NCBI GenBank assembly: GCA_946615865.1
Contig: CAMOIJ010000003.1
Span: forward strand, 54,149-118,148
Length of the DNA: 64,000 nucleotides
DNA from: an uncultured Lachnospiraceae bacterium
Lineage (GTDB): Bacteria > Bacillota > Clostridia > Lachnospirales > Lachnospiraceae
Direction: 5' to 3'
Position numbers and translations under genes: made by a program. The notes below the pieces were generated by a model. That model did no database searches. It was not told where the DNA came from and was given only the letters and a program-made list of their open reading frames with translations. Below are positions 37,065-46,900 of the stretch, in pieces. Every line of letters begins with the position of its first letter. The stretch's first letter is position 1.

Positions 37065-40000
37065 TTAAATCTTCTGGACACCGATCGTGACCTTCTCACC
37101 GTTGATATCCCATTTCTTCTGATTTGCCAGTTCCGTATCCTTCTCGATCCTGTCTGCCAGAACCTTGCCTGCGATCGCCGCCTCATTCTTGGCAGCAACT
37201 GCGGACAGTTTGTCATTTCCGTTAAGAGATACACGGATGCGGTCCATGACTTCGAAACCGGATTCTTTTCTCATGGTCTGAATCTTGCTGATCAGCTCGT
37301 AAACATAGCCTTCTTCCACAAGTTCAGGGGTCAGGTTCGTATCAAGAACAGTGGTAAATCCTCCGTCTTCCTGGCTCACATAGCCTTCCTTGCGGGCAGT
37401 GTCGATCAGCAGATCTTCTTCTGTCAGCTCGACTCCGACGCCGTTCACGTCAAAGCGGAGAGCGCCCTCTGCCTTGAGGTCGTCCATCGCGGCGTTTCCG
37501 TCCAGAGAGGCCAGGTACTTCCTGATGCCGCCCAGCTGCTTGCCGTACTTAGGTCCGACAGTGCGAAGCTGAGGCTTGAAGGTATAACTTGTAAACTCGC
37601 GGACATCGTCCGTGAAATTCACTTTTTTGACATTGAGCTCATTCTTGATGATGTCCTGATAGAAAGCGTCAAGGCCCTTTGCCGCCTTTACGAACATCTG
37701 CGCGATGGGCTGTCTGTTCTTGATATTGGAGGCGTTGCGGCAGGCGCGTCCCATGACGACGATCCTGAGGACCTCGTCCATGCTCTCCTCGAGTTCCTTG
37801 TCGATATGTGTCTCATCCGCCTCGGGGAACAGGCACAGGTGAATGCTCTCGGGGGCAGCGGGATCTACGCTTCTGACGATATTCTGGTAAATCTCCTCTG
37901 TCATGAAGGGGATCATGGGCGCTGCGCACTTACAGACATTGACCAGGGCAGTGTACAGCGTCATGTAGGCGTTGATCTTATCCTGCTCCATGCCCTTAGC
38001 CCAGAAGCGGTCGCGGCAGCGGCGCACATACCAGTTGGACATCTCGTCCACGAATGTCTCCAGAGCGGAAGCTGCTTCAGGAATCCTGTAGTTCTCAAGA
38101 TTCTTGTCGGTGCTCGCGATCATGGTGTTCATTCTGGAGAGCAGCCACTTGTCCATGACGCTCAGTTTGTCATAATCCAGCGTATACTTTGTGGGATCGA
38201 AGCCGTCGATCTCCGCATACAAAGTATAGAACGCGTAGGTGTTCCACAGTGTTCCGAGGAACTTGCGCTGGCCTTCCTTAACGGTCTTGTCAGAGAACTT
38301 GTTGGGCAGCCAGGGCGCGCTGTTGGTATAGAAATACCAGCGGATCGCGTCCGCGCCGTGTGTCTTAAGCGCCGTGAAAGGATCAACTGCGTTGCCCTTG
38401 CTCTTGGACATCTTGTTGCCGTCCTCATCAAGAACCAGTCCCAGGACGATAACATTCTCATAGCAGGGCTTGTCAAAGAGGAGTGTAGACTCCGCGTGCA
38501 GGGAATAGAACCAGCCGCGGGTCTGGTCCACCGCTTCAGAGATGAATGCGGCGGGGAACCACTTCTCGAAGAGTTCCTTGTTCTCAAAAGGATAGTGGAG
38601 CTGCGCGTAAGGCATTGCTCCGGAGTCGAACCAGCAGTCGATGACCTCGGGCACACGGTGCATCACGCCTCCGCAGTCGGGGCAGGTGATCGTAAACGCG
38701 TCCACATAAGGTCTGTGCAGTTCTGTGTGCTCAGCTTCCGGATTACCGGACAGTTCGGCGAGCTCTTTCCTGCTGCCGACACTGATCTGATTGCCGCAGC
38801 CCTCGCACTCCCAGATGTTCAGGGGAGTACCCCAGTATCTGTCGCGGGAAATGCCCCAATCCTGAATATTCTCGAGCCAGTTGCCGAAACGGCCCTCTCC
38901 GATGGTCGGAGGGATCCAGTTGATCTTCTTATTGCCGCTTACAAGGTCATCCCTGACGGAGGTCATCTTGATAAACCATGACTGGCGCGCATAGTACAGA
39001 AGCGGTGTTCCGCAGCGCCAGCAGTGAGGATAATCGTGCTCGAACTTGGGCGCGGAGAACAGGATCCCGCGGGCGCTCAGGTCCTTAAGCACTTCGGGAT
39101 CAGCGCTGACAGCGCCCTTTTCCATCTCTTCGTGCGTAGGCTTGCAGCGCATGCCCGCGAAAGGAGTTCCCTCGACGAGGCGTCCCTGCGCGTCAACGAG
39201 CTGTACGAAAGGAGCGTCGTATTTGCGGCCGACTCTCGCGTCGTCTTCACCGAAAGCAGGCGCGATATGAACGATGCCGGTACCGTCTGTCATTGTTACG
39301 TAATCGTCGCAGTATACGAAGAAAGCTTTCTTGTGCTGCTGCGCGGTCCTTCTTGCGGCCTCCTCATAAAGAGGTTCGTAAGGCTTATACTCCAGATCCT
39401 TGCCCTTCATGGTCTCAAGGACTTCGTAAGCCTTGTCGTCGGCAGTCGCGTCATACTTCTCTTTCAGAGGCTCAAGGACCTTGTCCAGAAGAGCTTCCGC
39501 CATGTAGTAAGTGCAGCCGTCGATAGCCTTGACCTTGGCATATGTGTCCTCAGGGTTCACGCAGAGCGCGATGTTAGAGGGCAGTGTCCAGGGAGTCGTC
39601 GTCCATGCCAGGAAATAAGCATCTTCGCCCTCAACCTTGAAGCGCACGATAGCTGAGCGCTCCTTAAGAGTCTTGTAACCCTGCGCCACCTCGTGGGAGG
39701 ACAGCGGCGTTCCGCAGCTGGGGCAGTAAGGAACGACCTTGAAGCCCTTGTAGAGAAGGCCTTTCTTCCAGATCTCCTTGAGAGCCCACCACTCGGACTC
39801 AATATAGTCGTCGTAATATGTTACGTAAGGGTTGTCCATGTCAGCCCAGAAACCGACAATGCCGGAGAATTCCTCCCACATCGATTTGTATTTCCAGACA
39901 CTCTCCTTACACTTCTCGACAAAGGGAGCGATCCCGTATTCTTCGATCTGCTCCTTGCCCTCGATACCGATCTCTTTCTCAACTTCCAACTCTACAGGAA

Positions 40001-40268
40001 GACCGTGGGTATCCCATCCGGCCTTTCTGGGAACCTGATATCCCTTCATCGTGCGGTAACGCGGCACCATGTCCTTGATGACTCTTGTAAGAACATGGCC
40101 GATGTGCGGCTTTCCGTTTGCCGTGGGCGGGCCGTCATAAAACATATATGTGGGGCAGCCCTCGCGCTCCTTCACGCTCTTTTCAAAAATCTGATTGTCT
40201 TGCCAGAATTTCAGTGTATTGTGTTCTCTTTCCACGAAATTCAGGTCGGTGTTAACCTTTTTGTACAT
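37065..40268 (-). CDS. ileS: Isoleucyl-tRNA synthetase, eukaryote-like (IleS2) type
   Basis: The 1067-residue class I synthetase has the HIGH box in TANGKPHIGHVL (near residue 55) and KMSKS in NKMSKSKGNAVDP. The opening FYDGPPTANG, the length and the C-terminal region without the bacterial zinc finger match the second type of IleRS, found in eukaryotes and some bacteria and often less sensitive to mupirocin. No T-box leader is visible upstream. AAGGAG precedes the ATG. Confidence 0.95.
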   Translation of the reverse strand: MYKKVNTDLNFVEREHNTLKFWQDNQIFEKSVKEREGCPTYMFYDGPPTANGKPHIGHVLTRVIKDMVPRYRTMKGYQVPRKAGWDTHGLPVELEVEKEIGIEGKEQIEEYGIAPFVEKCKESVWKYKSMWEEFSGIVGFWADMDNPYVTYYDDYIESEWWALKEIWKKGLLYKGFKVVPYCPSCGTPLSSHEVAQGYKTLKERSAIVRFKVEGEDAYFLAWTTTPWTLPSNIALCVNPEDTYAKVKAIDGCTYYMAEALLDKVLEPLKEKYDATADDKAYEVLETMKGKDLEYKPYEPLYEEAARRTAQQHKKAFFVYCDDYVTMTDGTGIVHIAPAFGEDDARVGRKYDAPFVQLVDAQGRLVEGTPFAGMRCKPTHEEMEKGAVSADPEVLKDLSARGILFSAPKFEHDYPHCWRCGTPLLYYARQSWFIKMTSVRDDLVSGNKKINWIPPTIGEGRFGNWLENIQDWGISRDRYWGTPLNIWECEGCGNQISVGSRKELAELSGNPEAEHTELHRPYVDAFTITCPDCGGVMHRVPEVIDCWFDSGAMPYAQLHYPFENKELFEKWFPAAFISEAVDQTRGWFYSLHAESTLLFDKPCYENVIVLGLVLDEDGNKMSKSKGNAVDPFTALKTHGADAIRWYFYTNSAPWLPNKFSDKTVKEGQRKFLGTLWNTYAFYTLYAEIDGFDPTKYTLDYDKLSVMDKWLLSRMNTMIASTDKNLENYRIPEAASALETFVDEMSNWYVRRCRDRFWAKGMEQDKINAYMTLYTALVNVCKCAAPMIPFMTEEIYQNIVRSVDPAAPESIHLCLFPEADETHIDKELEESMDEVLRIVVMGRACRNASNIKNRQPIAQMFVKAAKGLDAFYQDIIKNELNVKKVNFTDDVREFTSYTFKPQLRTVGPKYGKQLGGIRKYLASLDGNAAMDDLKAEGALRFDVNGVGVELTEEDLLIDTARKEGYVSQEDGGFTTVLDTNLTPELVEEGYVYELISKIQTMRKESGFEVMDRIRVSLNGNDKLSAVAAKNEAAIAGKVLADRIEKDTELANQKKWDINGEKVTIGVQKI

Positions 40269-40641
40269 CTTTCTCCTTCCGCCTTTCTCGTCAGCATTTG
40301 TAGGATGGAAGAAATACAGAACTCTGCACTTTCTCCATAGTAACCAATCGATTATAACGTTTGGGGCAAAATACTGTCAAGGACTGCTTCATCTTTTGTC
40401 ACAATCCCGTAAAATTTATTCAGGCCGGCCGCACCGTCAAAATGCTCAACAAAATGCCCCTGTTTGACAAAAATTCCTCAAAGAATTTGCTAAATAGAGT
40501 ATTTCGTAGTATCATCATGGAAAATAGTGCTGTCAAGACACCTCATATTTGAACAGTTTTTCTGTACAAATCTCAGCAATCACCACATGCTGTGTCCATT
40601 GACAACACTTTGTTTCAGTCATTGTCTCCAGGAGGAAAAAA
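40269..40641. other. Divergent intergenic region ileS / pncB
   Basis: I find no gene, T-box, or strong hairpin here. It must hold the promoters of both genes; AT-rich tracts occur around 40330-40360 and 40480-40520 but no confident promoter can be marked. Confidence 0.5.
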
Positions 40642-42114
40642 ATGGACAGACAGAACCTGACATTGCTCACAGATCTCTATGAGCTTACCATGATGCAGGG
40701 ATATTTTAAGAATAAGGAAGAGAACAATACTGTCATCTTCGACGCGTTCTTCAGAAATAATCCCTTCGGCGGCGGCTATTCGATCATGTGCGGGATCGAA
40801 CAGCTTGTAAAGTATATCAAAGAGCTCCATTTCAGCAAAGAAGACATCGATTATCTGCGCGGGCTCGGCATCTTTGACGAGGATTTCCTCTCTTATCTTT
40901 CCGAATTCCGCTTCACCGGCACGATCTACGCGATCCCCGAAGGATCCCTTATGTTCCCCAGAGAGCCTATGGTAAAAGTCATTGCCCCGATCATGGAAGC
41001 ACAGCTCGTGGAGACAGCGATCCTCAATATCATCAACCACCAGAGCCTGATCGCCACAAAGGCGGCAAGGATCTGTTATGCGGCCCGCGGTGACGGAATC
41101 ATGGAATTCGGACTTCGCCGCGCTCAGGGGCCCGACGCGGGAACTTACGGCGCACGTGCGGCAGTTATCGCCGGATGTGTCGGAACATCCAATGTACTAT
41201 GCGGACAGCTCTTTGACGTCCCCGTAAAGGGCACGCACGCCCACAGCTGGATCATGAGCTTCCCGGACGAGCTGACCGCCTTCAAGACTTACGGCGATCT
41301 GTATCCCAACGCCTGCATCCTTCTCGCGGATACCTATGACACCCTTAAATCCGGTGTCCCGAACGCGATCAAGACCTTCCAGTATCTGCGCGACAAAGGC
41401 AAACTCGGTAAAGGCTACGGCATCCGCCTCGACAGCGGCGACCTTGCCTACCTCTCCAAGAAAGCCCGCAAGATGCTCGATGAGGCCGGTTTCCCGGATG
41501 CCATCATCTCCGCCTCCAACGACCTGGATGAGCACCTGATCGATTCCCTGAAGAACCAGGGCGCGACCATCACTTCCTGGGGCGTCGGCACACACCTGAT
41601 CACAGCTAAAGACAACCCGTCCTTCGGCGGCGTCTACAAGCTTGCTGCGATCCAGAACCCGGACGGCTCCTTCGAGCCCAAGATCAAGCTTTCCGAGAAC
41701 ACCGAAAAGGTGACCAACCCCGGCAACAAGAAGATCTACCGCGTCTACGAGAAGGCTTCTCACAAGATCATCGCAGACCTCATCTGCCTCGAGGAAGAGA
41801 TCTTCACCGACGAGCGTCCTCTGGTGCTCTTCGATCCCGCAGAGCCCTGGAAGAAGACCCGCCTGGAAGCCAACGAATTCGAGCTCAGAGAGCTGATGAT
41901 CCCTCTGTTCGTAAACGGCGAGTGTGTCTACACATTCCCCAAGACCATGGACATCCGCAAAGAGTGCCTTGCCGAACAGGACACCCTCTGGGAGGAATCC
42001 AGACGTCTCGTCAACCCTCACCAGATCTACGTCGACCTTTCCAGGAAGCTGTATGACACCAAGCTCCGCCTGCTCGACGAAGTCGGCGAGAAGACGCAGG
42101 GCATCCAGAGCTGA
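40642..42114 (+). CDS. pncB: Nicotinate phosphoribosyltransferase
   Basis: The 490-residue enzyme converts nicotinate and PRPP to nicotinate mononucleotide for NAD salvage. It begins LLTDLYELTMMQGYF, has the FGLRRAQGPDAG and GTHAHSWIMSF (catalytic His) motifs, the DSGDLAYLSK loop and the GVGTHLITA phosphate site. AGGAGGAAAAAA precedes the ATG. It stands alone on the plus strand and ends at element E2. Confidence 0.95.
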   Translation: MDRQNLTLLTDLYELTMMQGYFKNKEENNTVIFDAFFRNNPFGGGYSIMCGIEQLVKYIKELHFSKEDIDYLRGLGIFDEDFLSYLSEFRFTGTIYAIPEGSLMFPREPMVKVIAPIMEAQLVETAILNIINHQSLIATKAARICYAARGDGIMEFGLRRAQGPDAGTYGARAAVIAGCVGTSNVLCGQLFDVPVKGTHAHSWIMSFPDELTAFKTYGDLYPNACILLADTYDTLKSGVPNAIKTFQYLRDKGKLGKGYGIRLDSGDLAYLSKKARKMLDEAGFPDAIISASNDLDEHLIDSLKNQGATITSWGVGTHLITAKDNPSFGGVYKLAAIQNPDGSFEPKIKLSENTEKVTNPGNKKIYRVYEKASHKIIADLICLEEEIFTDERPLVLFDPAEPWKKTRLEANEFELRELMIPLFVNGECVYTFPKTMDIRKECLAEQDTLWEESRRLVNPHQIYVDLSRKLYDTKLRLLDEVGEKTQGIQS

Positions 42115-42117
42115 AAA

Positions 42118-42284
42118 ACTCGCGCGGAAGAATATACCCTGTCATTCACTCCGATTTGAAGGGCGGGGAAGCTCAAATTAGTAATAAAGAGACGGCTCGA
42201 GCGAGCCGTCTCTTTTCTTATTGCTGTTGTACTTCCCCGCCCTTCAAAAGTCGTTACTGACAGGGTATATTCTTCCTTGCTTAC
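42118..42284 (+). mobile_element. Nested palindrome E2 (MITE-like), copy 2
   Basis: A perfect 19-bp terminal inverted repeat, GGAAGAATATACCCTGTCA at 42126 and its complement at 42258, encloses a second pair of arms (TTTGAAGGGCGGGGAAG and complement) and a central 14-bp hairpin AAAGAGACGGCTCG (42186-42215) with T runs on both sides. It begins just after the pncB stop and can act as its terminator. It is the inverted counterpart of E1; both have GTAAGCAAGG on the array side. Confidence 0.88.
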
Positions 42285-42399
42285 ACTTTCCCTGCCCTTG
42301 CAGGGCCTTCTAAGGGCTCGATTGCGGCAGCCACCTGGCTGGCACAAGCTTCTTACCAAACTCCGCTCCTACTGCGGACTGGGCTTTTGGCTGCACCTA
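42285..42399 (+). other. Linker between E2 and array D
   Basis: Holds a small CCCTG/CAGGG hairpin and a segment (TGGCACAAGCTTCTTACC) resembling degenerate array-unit sequence in array B. Probably a decayed part of the array. Confidence 0.4.
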
Positions 42400-42809
42400 C
42401 ATCCGTACAGAGAAAATTTCTTTTTGGATGGAGCCTTTCTCAGCACTTCTGCCAGGACCATACATCCATACAGGAAAATCTTCTTTTTGGATGGACCCTT
42501 TCTCAGCACTTCTGCCTGCACCATACATCCGTACAGGAAAATCTTCTTTTTGGATGGACTCTTCACTCGGCACTTCTGCCTGGACCATACATCCATTCAG
42601 AAAAATCTTCTTTTTGGATGGACCCAGTCTCAAAACTTCAGCCTGCACCATACATCCATTCAGGAAAATTTTCTTTTTGGATGGACCCAGTCTCAAAACT
42701 TCAGCCTGCACCATACATCCATTCAGGAAAATTTTCTTTTTGGATGGACCCAGTCTCAAAACTTCAGCCTGTACCATACATCCATTCAGAAAAATCTTCT
42801 TTTTGGATG
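42400..42809 (+). repeat. Phased repeat array D: seven CATC...GATG units, 63-64 bp period
   Basis: CATC starts at 42400, 42463, 42526, 42590, 42653, 42716 and 42779; GATG at 42427, 42490, 42553, 42617, 42680, 42743 and 42806; the within-unit distance is 27 each time. The inner part has an A run and a T run (CATCC ... TTTTTGGATG) that add pairing next to the arms. Its reverse complement is similar base by base to array B. One 64-base step breaks the reading frames, so it is not a coding repeat. Confidence 0.9.
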
Positions 42810-42967
42810 GAACTAATGCAATATTCTCACTCCATGTCTCCTGACCCTTGATAAAGTGCCAGGCTACTACAGCTCCATCCGGCTTTCACAAAGCTGATAT
42901 CCCTAGATTTACCTGAGCCGGCACCTCTTTTAAAGGGCAAAAGTCCAGCCACCGCGAAGCGGCTTGG

Positions 42968-43088
42968 CCTTGACAGGCGGCAGATGCGCGATACAATCGC
43001 TTGTTCCGGCGGGAAGGGTTCCTGGATCTGATATCCCTGAGTTCCCGTCGCCGGGAACGGCACATCGCGCAGATGCCGCCTGTCAAGG
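42968..43088 (+). ncRNA. Long-stem foldable element F (candidate structured RNA or cruciform)
   Basis: CCTTGACAGGCGGCA-GA-TGCGCGAT pairs with ATCGCGCA-GA-TGCCGCCTGTCAAGG: 15 and 8 base pairs around facing GA dinucleotides, which on the plus strand would be a tandem G-A mismatch. The 71-base interior has another imperfect stem (GTTCCGGCGGGAA with GTTCCCGTCGCCGGGAAC) and a GGAT/ATCC tip. No known RNA family recognised. Confidence 0.5.
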
Positions 43089-43171
43089 CTGGCGTACGGT
43101 AAGGGTGATCATAAATACATCATTCATGAATCCTTAAAATAAAGCCAACTGTACTGCCACACCAACATACA

Positions 43172-43205
43172 AAAGCCCCCTGCTGCAACGCGGCAAGGGG
43201 CTTTA
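43172..43205 (-). terminator. Terminator of the ECF S-component gene
   Basis: AAAGCCCC and GGGGCTTT enclose a GC-rich interior, followed by TTTTG on the minus strand, 17 bases past the stop. Confidence 0.85.
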
Positions 43206-43221
43206 CATATAACCAATATTA

Positions 43222-43836
43222 TCAGAAGTAGAAGAACAATCCTGTCTTCTTGAGCGGTGCCCTGAGCGACATGTAAAGGCCTGTCGCGATGAAAGCGGAA
43301 ACCACGGAATTGATGGCCGTCACGCCGATGTTGATCGCGAAGGATACCTCTGCAGCCGGTTTGCCGAGGATCAGGATCTTGTAGAAGTAGCGGATCGTGG
43401 GATCGCAGACCGCGTTGAACAGAAGCCCTGCGACAACTGCTGCCACTGTCCAGCGGAATACCTTGGACAGATCTTTCTCCGTGGAAATATGGCCCATCTT
43501 GTGCGCGATGGTGCCTACGAGGATACCCATCAGGAACTTGATCACAAATGTGATCGGCGCCTGCACGATGTAGACGGGATCCATAAGGTCCGCGATCGTA
43601 AGGCCGAGGGCGCCGCCGGCTCCCCCGTAGAAGCTGCCGAGGATCAGCGCGCCCAGCACACAGAATGCGTTGCCGAGGTGAACTGTCACTTTATCTCCGG
43701 CGATAGTGGGAATCGGGATTGATAAAAATGTAAATACAATGTATGTGAGCGCCGCGAAGATTCCCGCGAATACAAGTTTTTTCAGACTGTCTTCTTTAGT
43801 GCTGCTAAGTGCAGCGGCTGAGTTCATAGTGTCCAT
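43222..43836 (-). CDS. ECF transporter substrate-binding (S) component
   Basis: The 204-residue protein has about six hydrophobic helices and the S-component pattern: LVFAGIFAALTYIVFTFLSIPIP with the Ala-rich helix 1 that contacts EcfT, HLGNAFCVLGALILGSFYGGAGGALG, and PTIRYFYKILILGKP. It binds a vitamin or similar nutrient at the membrane and works with EcfAA'T encoded elsewhere. The ATG at 43836 follows GGAGGTCATT; a start 40 codons upstream has no such site. The substrate is unknown; nearby pncB would fit niacin but repeats lie between them. Confidence 0.85.
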   Translation of the reverse strand: MDTMNSAAALSSTKEDSLKKLVFAGIFAALTYIVFTFLSIPIPTIAGDKVTVHLGNAFCVLGALILGSFYGGAGGALGLTIADLMDPVYIVQAPITFVIKFLMGILVGTIAHKMGHISTEKDLSKVFRWTVAAVVAGLLFNAVCDPTIRYFYKILILGKPAAEVSFAINIGVTAINSVVSAFIATGLYMSLRAPLKKTGLFFYF

Positions 43837-43994
43837 AATGACCTCCTGTCTGTTACTTTTTTGTTTACAATCAGTATAGCCACATCTGAACATATTAATA
43901 GCATCAAAAAATGTATTTTTTATATAACCAGTTTGTGTTTCTTTTGAATGTGCCATTCATCAGGCCAAAAAGCAGTTCATCTTAGCACTCACCT

Positions 43995-46900
43995 TCACCC
44001 GATCAGTTTGTTCGCCATCGCCACAAGAAGTTCCTCAACTGACGTCAGGAGGATCTCCTCGTCGCGGACAGTCACGCCTACCGCCTTGTACTGGTACAAG
44101 AATTCCGGAACGCCGCGGCCGCTGAAGCCTTTGACGCTGAAAGCAAGGTTTTTGCGGTAGTTGCGCAGCAGGGACGGGATATTCTCCGCGTGGACTCTGG
44201 CCTTGAGATCCATGTAGAATCGGATCGTGCCGGGTGTTCCCGCGATCTCGCTGATCCCGATCCTGGCTGCCACCGAGCGGATGAGCGCGATCCGCAGAAG
44301 ATTTCCCGCGGGCGCCGGGATATCCCCGAAGCGGTCCTTCAGTTCTTCCCTCACGTCGTCGTAATCTTCTGTGGATTCGATAGCTGCGATCTTTTTGTAG
44401 ATCTCCAGTTTCTGTTCCTCGTTGATGATATAGCTCTCAGGCAGAAACGCGTCCACACTCAGGCCTACGCGCACGGTGCGCTCTTCCTTCACCGGCTCGC
44501 CCTTTGCCTGTTTGACCGCAGTGTTAAGAAGCTTACAGTAAAGGTCGTAGCCGACCGCCTGCATGTGGCCGTGCTGCGCCCTGCCGAGTATACTGCCCGC
44601 TCCCCGGATCTCAAGGTCCCTCATCGCTATTTTGAACCCGCTGCCGAGCTCCGTGTATTCCCTGATGGCGCGCAGGCGCTTTTCGGCAACTTCGCGCAGG
44701 ACGCGGTCTCTGCGGTACATCAAAAAGGCGTAGGCTGTGCGTCCCGTCCTTCCGACTCTTCCTCTCAGCTGATAGAGCTGCGACAGGCCCATTTTATCCG
44801 ATTCGCGGATGATGATCGTGTTGACATTTGAAATATCAAGGCCGGTCTCGATGATAGTCGTGGAGACGAGAACATCGATCTCCCCGTCGATGAAGTCATA
44901 CATGATCTTCTCAAGCTGCTCTTCGCTCATCTGGCCGTGCGCGAAGGCGATCCGCGCCTCCGGGACGAGCTGCTGCAGGCGGGCTGTCACTACATCGATG
45001 TCATTTACCCGGTTGTGCACAAAGTAAACCTGCCCTTTTCTGGACAGCTCACGGATTATGGCCTCCCTGACCATTTCCTCATCGTATTCCATGACGTAGG
45101 TCTGTATAGGCACACGTCCCTCCGGCGCTTCCTCAAGGACCGACATATCACGGATCCCGACAAGGCTCATGTGCAGCGTCCTGGGAATGGGAGTCGCGGA
45201 CAGAGTCAGGACATCCACATTTTCCTTCATTTTCTTGATCTTTTCCTTGTGGGAGACGCCGAAGCGCTGCTCTTCGTCCACCACAAGAAGGCCAAGGTTC
45301 TTGAATTTGACGTCCTTGGACAAAAGCCTGTGAGTTCCGATGACAATGTCGCAGAGACCCTTGGAGACCTCGCTGATCGTCTGTTTCTGCTCAGCCGGCG
45401 TGCGGAACCTGGAAAGCATCCCGATAGTAATGGGATACCTGCGCATTCTCTCCACAAATGTGTTGTAATGCTGCTGGGCCAGGATCGTGGTAGGAACGAG
45501 AACTGCCACCTGCATTCCTTCCATGACCGCCTTGAAGGCAGCCCGTACCGCGATCTCTGTTTTGCCGTAGCCGACATCTCCGCAGATCAGGCGGTCCATG
45601 ATGCGGTCGCTCTCCATATCCTTTTTGGTATCTTCAATAGCCGTGAGCTGGTCATCTGTCTCCTCGTAGGGGAACAGCTCCTCGAACTCCTTCTGCCACA
45701 CGGTATCAGGGCCGAACTGATGCCCTTTCTTCTCCCGCCTGGCCGCATAAAGCTGCACAAGGTCCTCCGCGATTTCGTCCACGGCGCTCTTGACCTTGCT
45801 CTTGGTATTGCCCCACTCCTGCGTGCCGAGTTTGTTCAGTTTGGGCTTGGCCGATCCTGCAGAGGCATATTTCTGCAGAACAGAGAGCTCTGTGGGCAGC
45901 ACATAGAGAGTACCGCCTCCGCCGTACTCTATTTTGATATAATCCTTGGCGATATGGTTGACCTCGATCTTCTCCACGCCGCGGTATATGCCGATCCCGT
46001 GGTCCTCGTGCACCACGTAATCGCCTGTCTTGAGCTCCGAGAAGGCCTGGATCTGCTCGCCCTCGTACTTTTTCTTCTTCGCTTTCTTCTTTTTCTCGGC
46101 GCCGAAAATATCGGACTCCGCAATGACCGCGAATTTTATATCAGGATACTCAAAGCCCTGCTTGATCTGACCGTAATAGGTCATGATCTCCCCGGGATCG
46201 AGCTTCCGCTCCGGATTCTCGCTGTAGAAAGCGGTGATCCCGTCACCGGTCAGGTCCTGCGCCAGTCTCCGGGCTCTCGTCCTTGAAGGCGAATACAGGA
46301 TCGTCCTGTATCCTTTCTTTCTATAGGACATCAGGTCCTTCTCAAGCGCATCGAAACTCTTGTTAAAGGCGGACATGGACCTTGCTCCGATCGACACAGT
46401 CAGGTCCGGATTCATGTAGCCGCATCCGTTCGCGAGACCCGCAACTCCGACGCATCGGTACCCCAGCATCTGCTGAGTTACTGCCTCCGCGGATCTCAGC
46501 AGCGACATCTGGCCAGGAAGGATGTATCCCTTCTCCGCGCGGCTCGTCATGCTCTGTGTAAATTCCATTTCCACCGCGTCCGCGTGCTGCTTTACCCTGT
46601 AGGGCTCGTCCACAAAGATCATGGCTGCGCGCTTTGGAAAGAGATTGAGAAAGTTCTCGGTCATCGGGTAAAAATAGTGAATATAGCTCTCAAGCGGTCC
46701 GAACTGCCGCCACTCCATCGCCTCCTCTTCCATGCGGGCGATACTGGACTTAAGGCGATGCGCCTCCTCAGTGTGATTTTGATCTCTGTAGATCTTCTCT
46801 ACCCTCTTTTCCTCTTTCCGGATGCGCTCAAAACCGTCCCTCAGCTTGGAGTTCGAGAGGATCATCTCTGTAGCAGGATAGACCGTCACTTTGCCCAGGG

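Noticed and set aside
34597..37068. 823-residue plus-strand open frame opposite glgP
   Set aside because: Shadow of glgP caused by codon bias.
40269..40641. T-box leader for ileS
   Set aside because: No specifier stem, no conserved T-box core sequence and no antiterminator/terminator pair found on the minus strand.
42387..42851. Repeat proteins encoded by arrays B and D in several frames
   Set aside because: 63 is 21 codons, so all frames stay open by arithmetic. One 64-base step shifts frame in D, array A alternates 63/64, and there are no ribosome sites.
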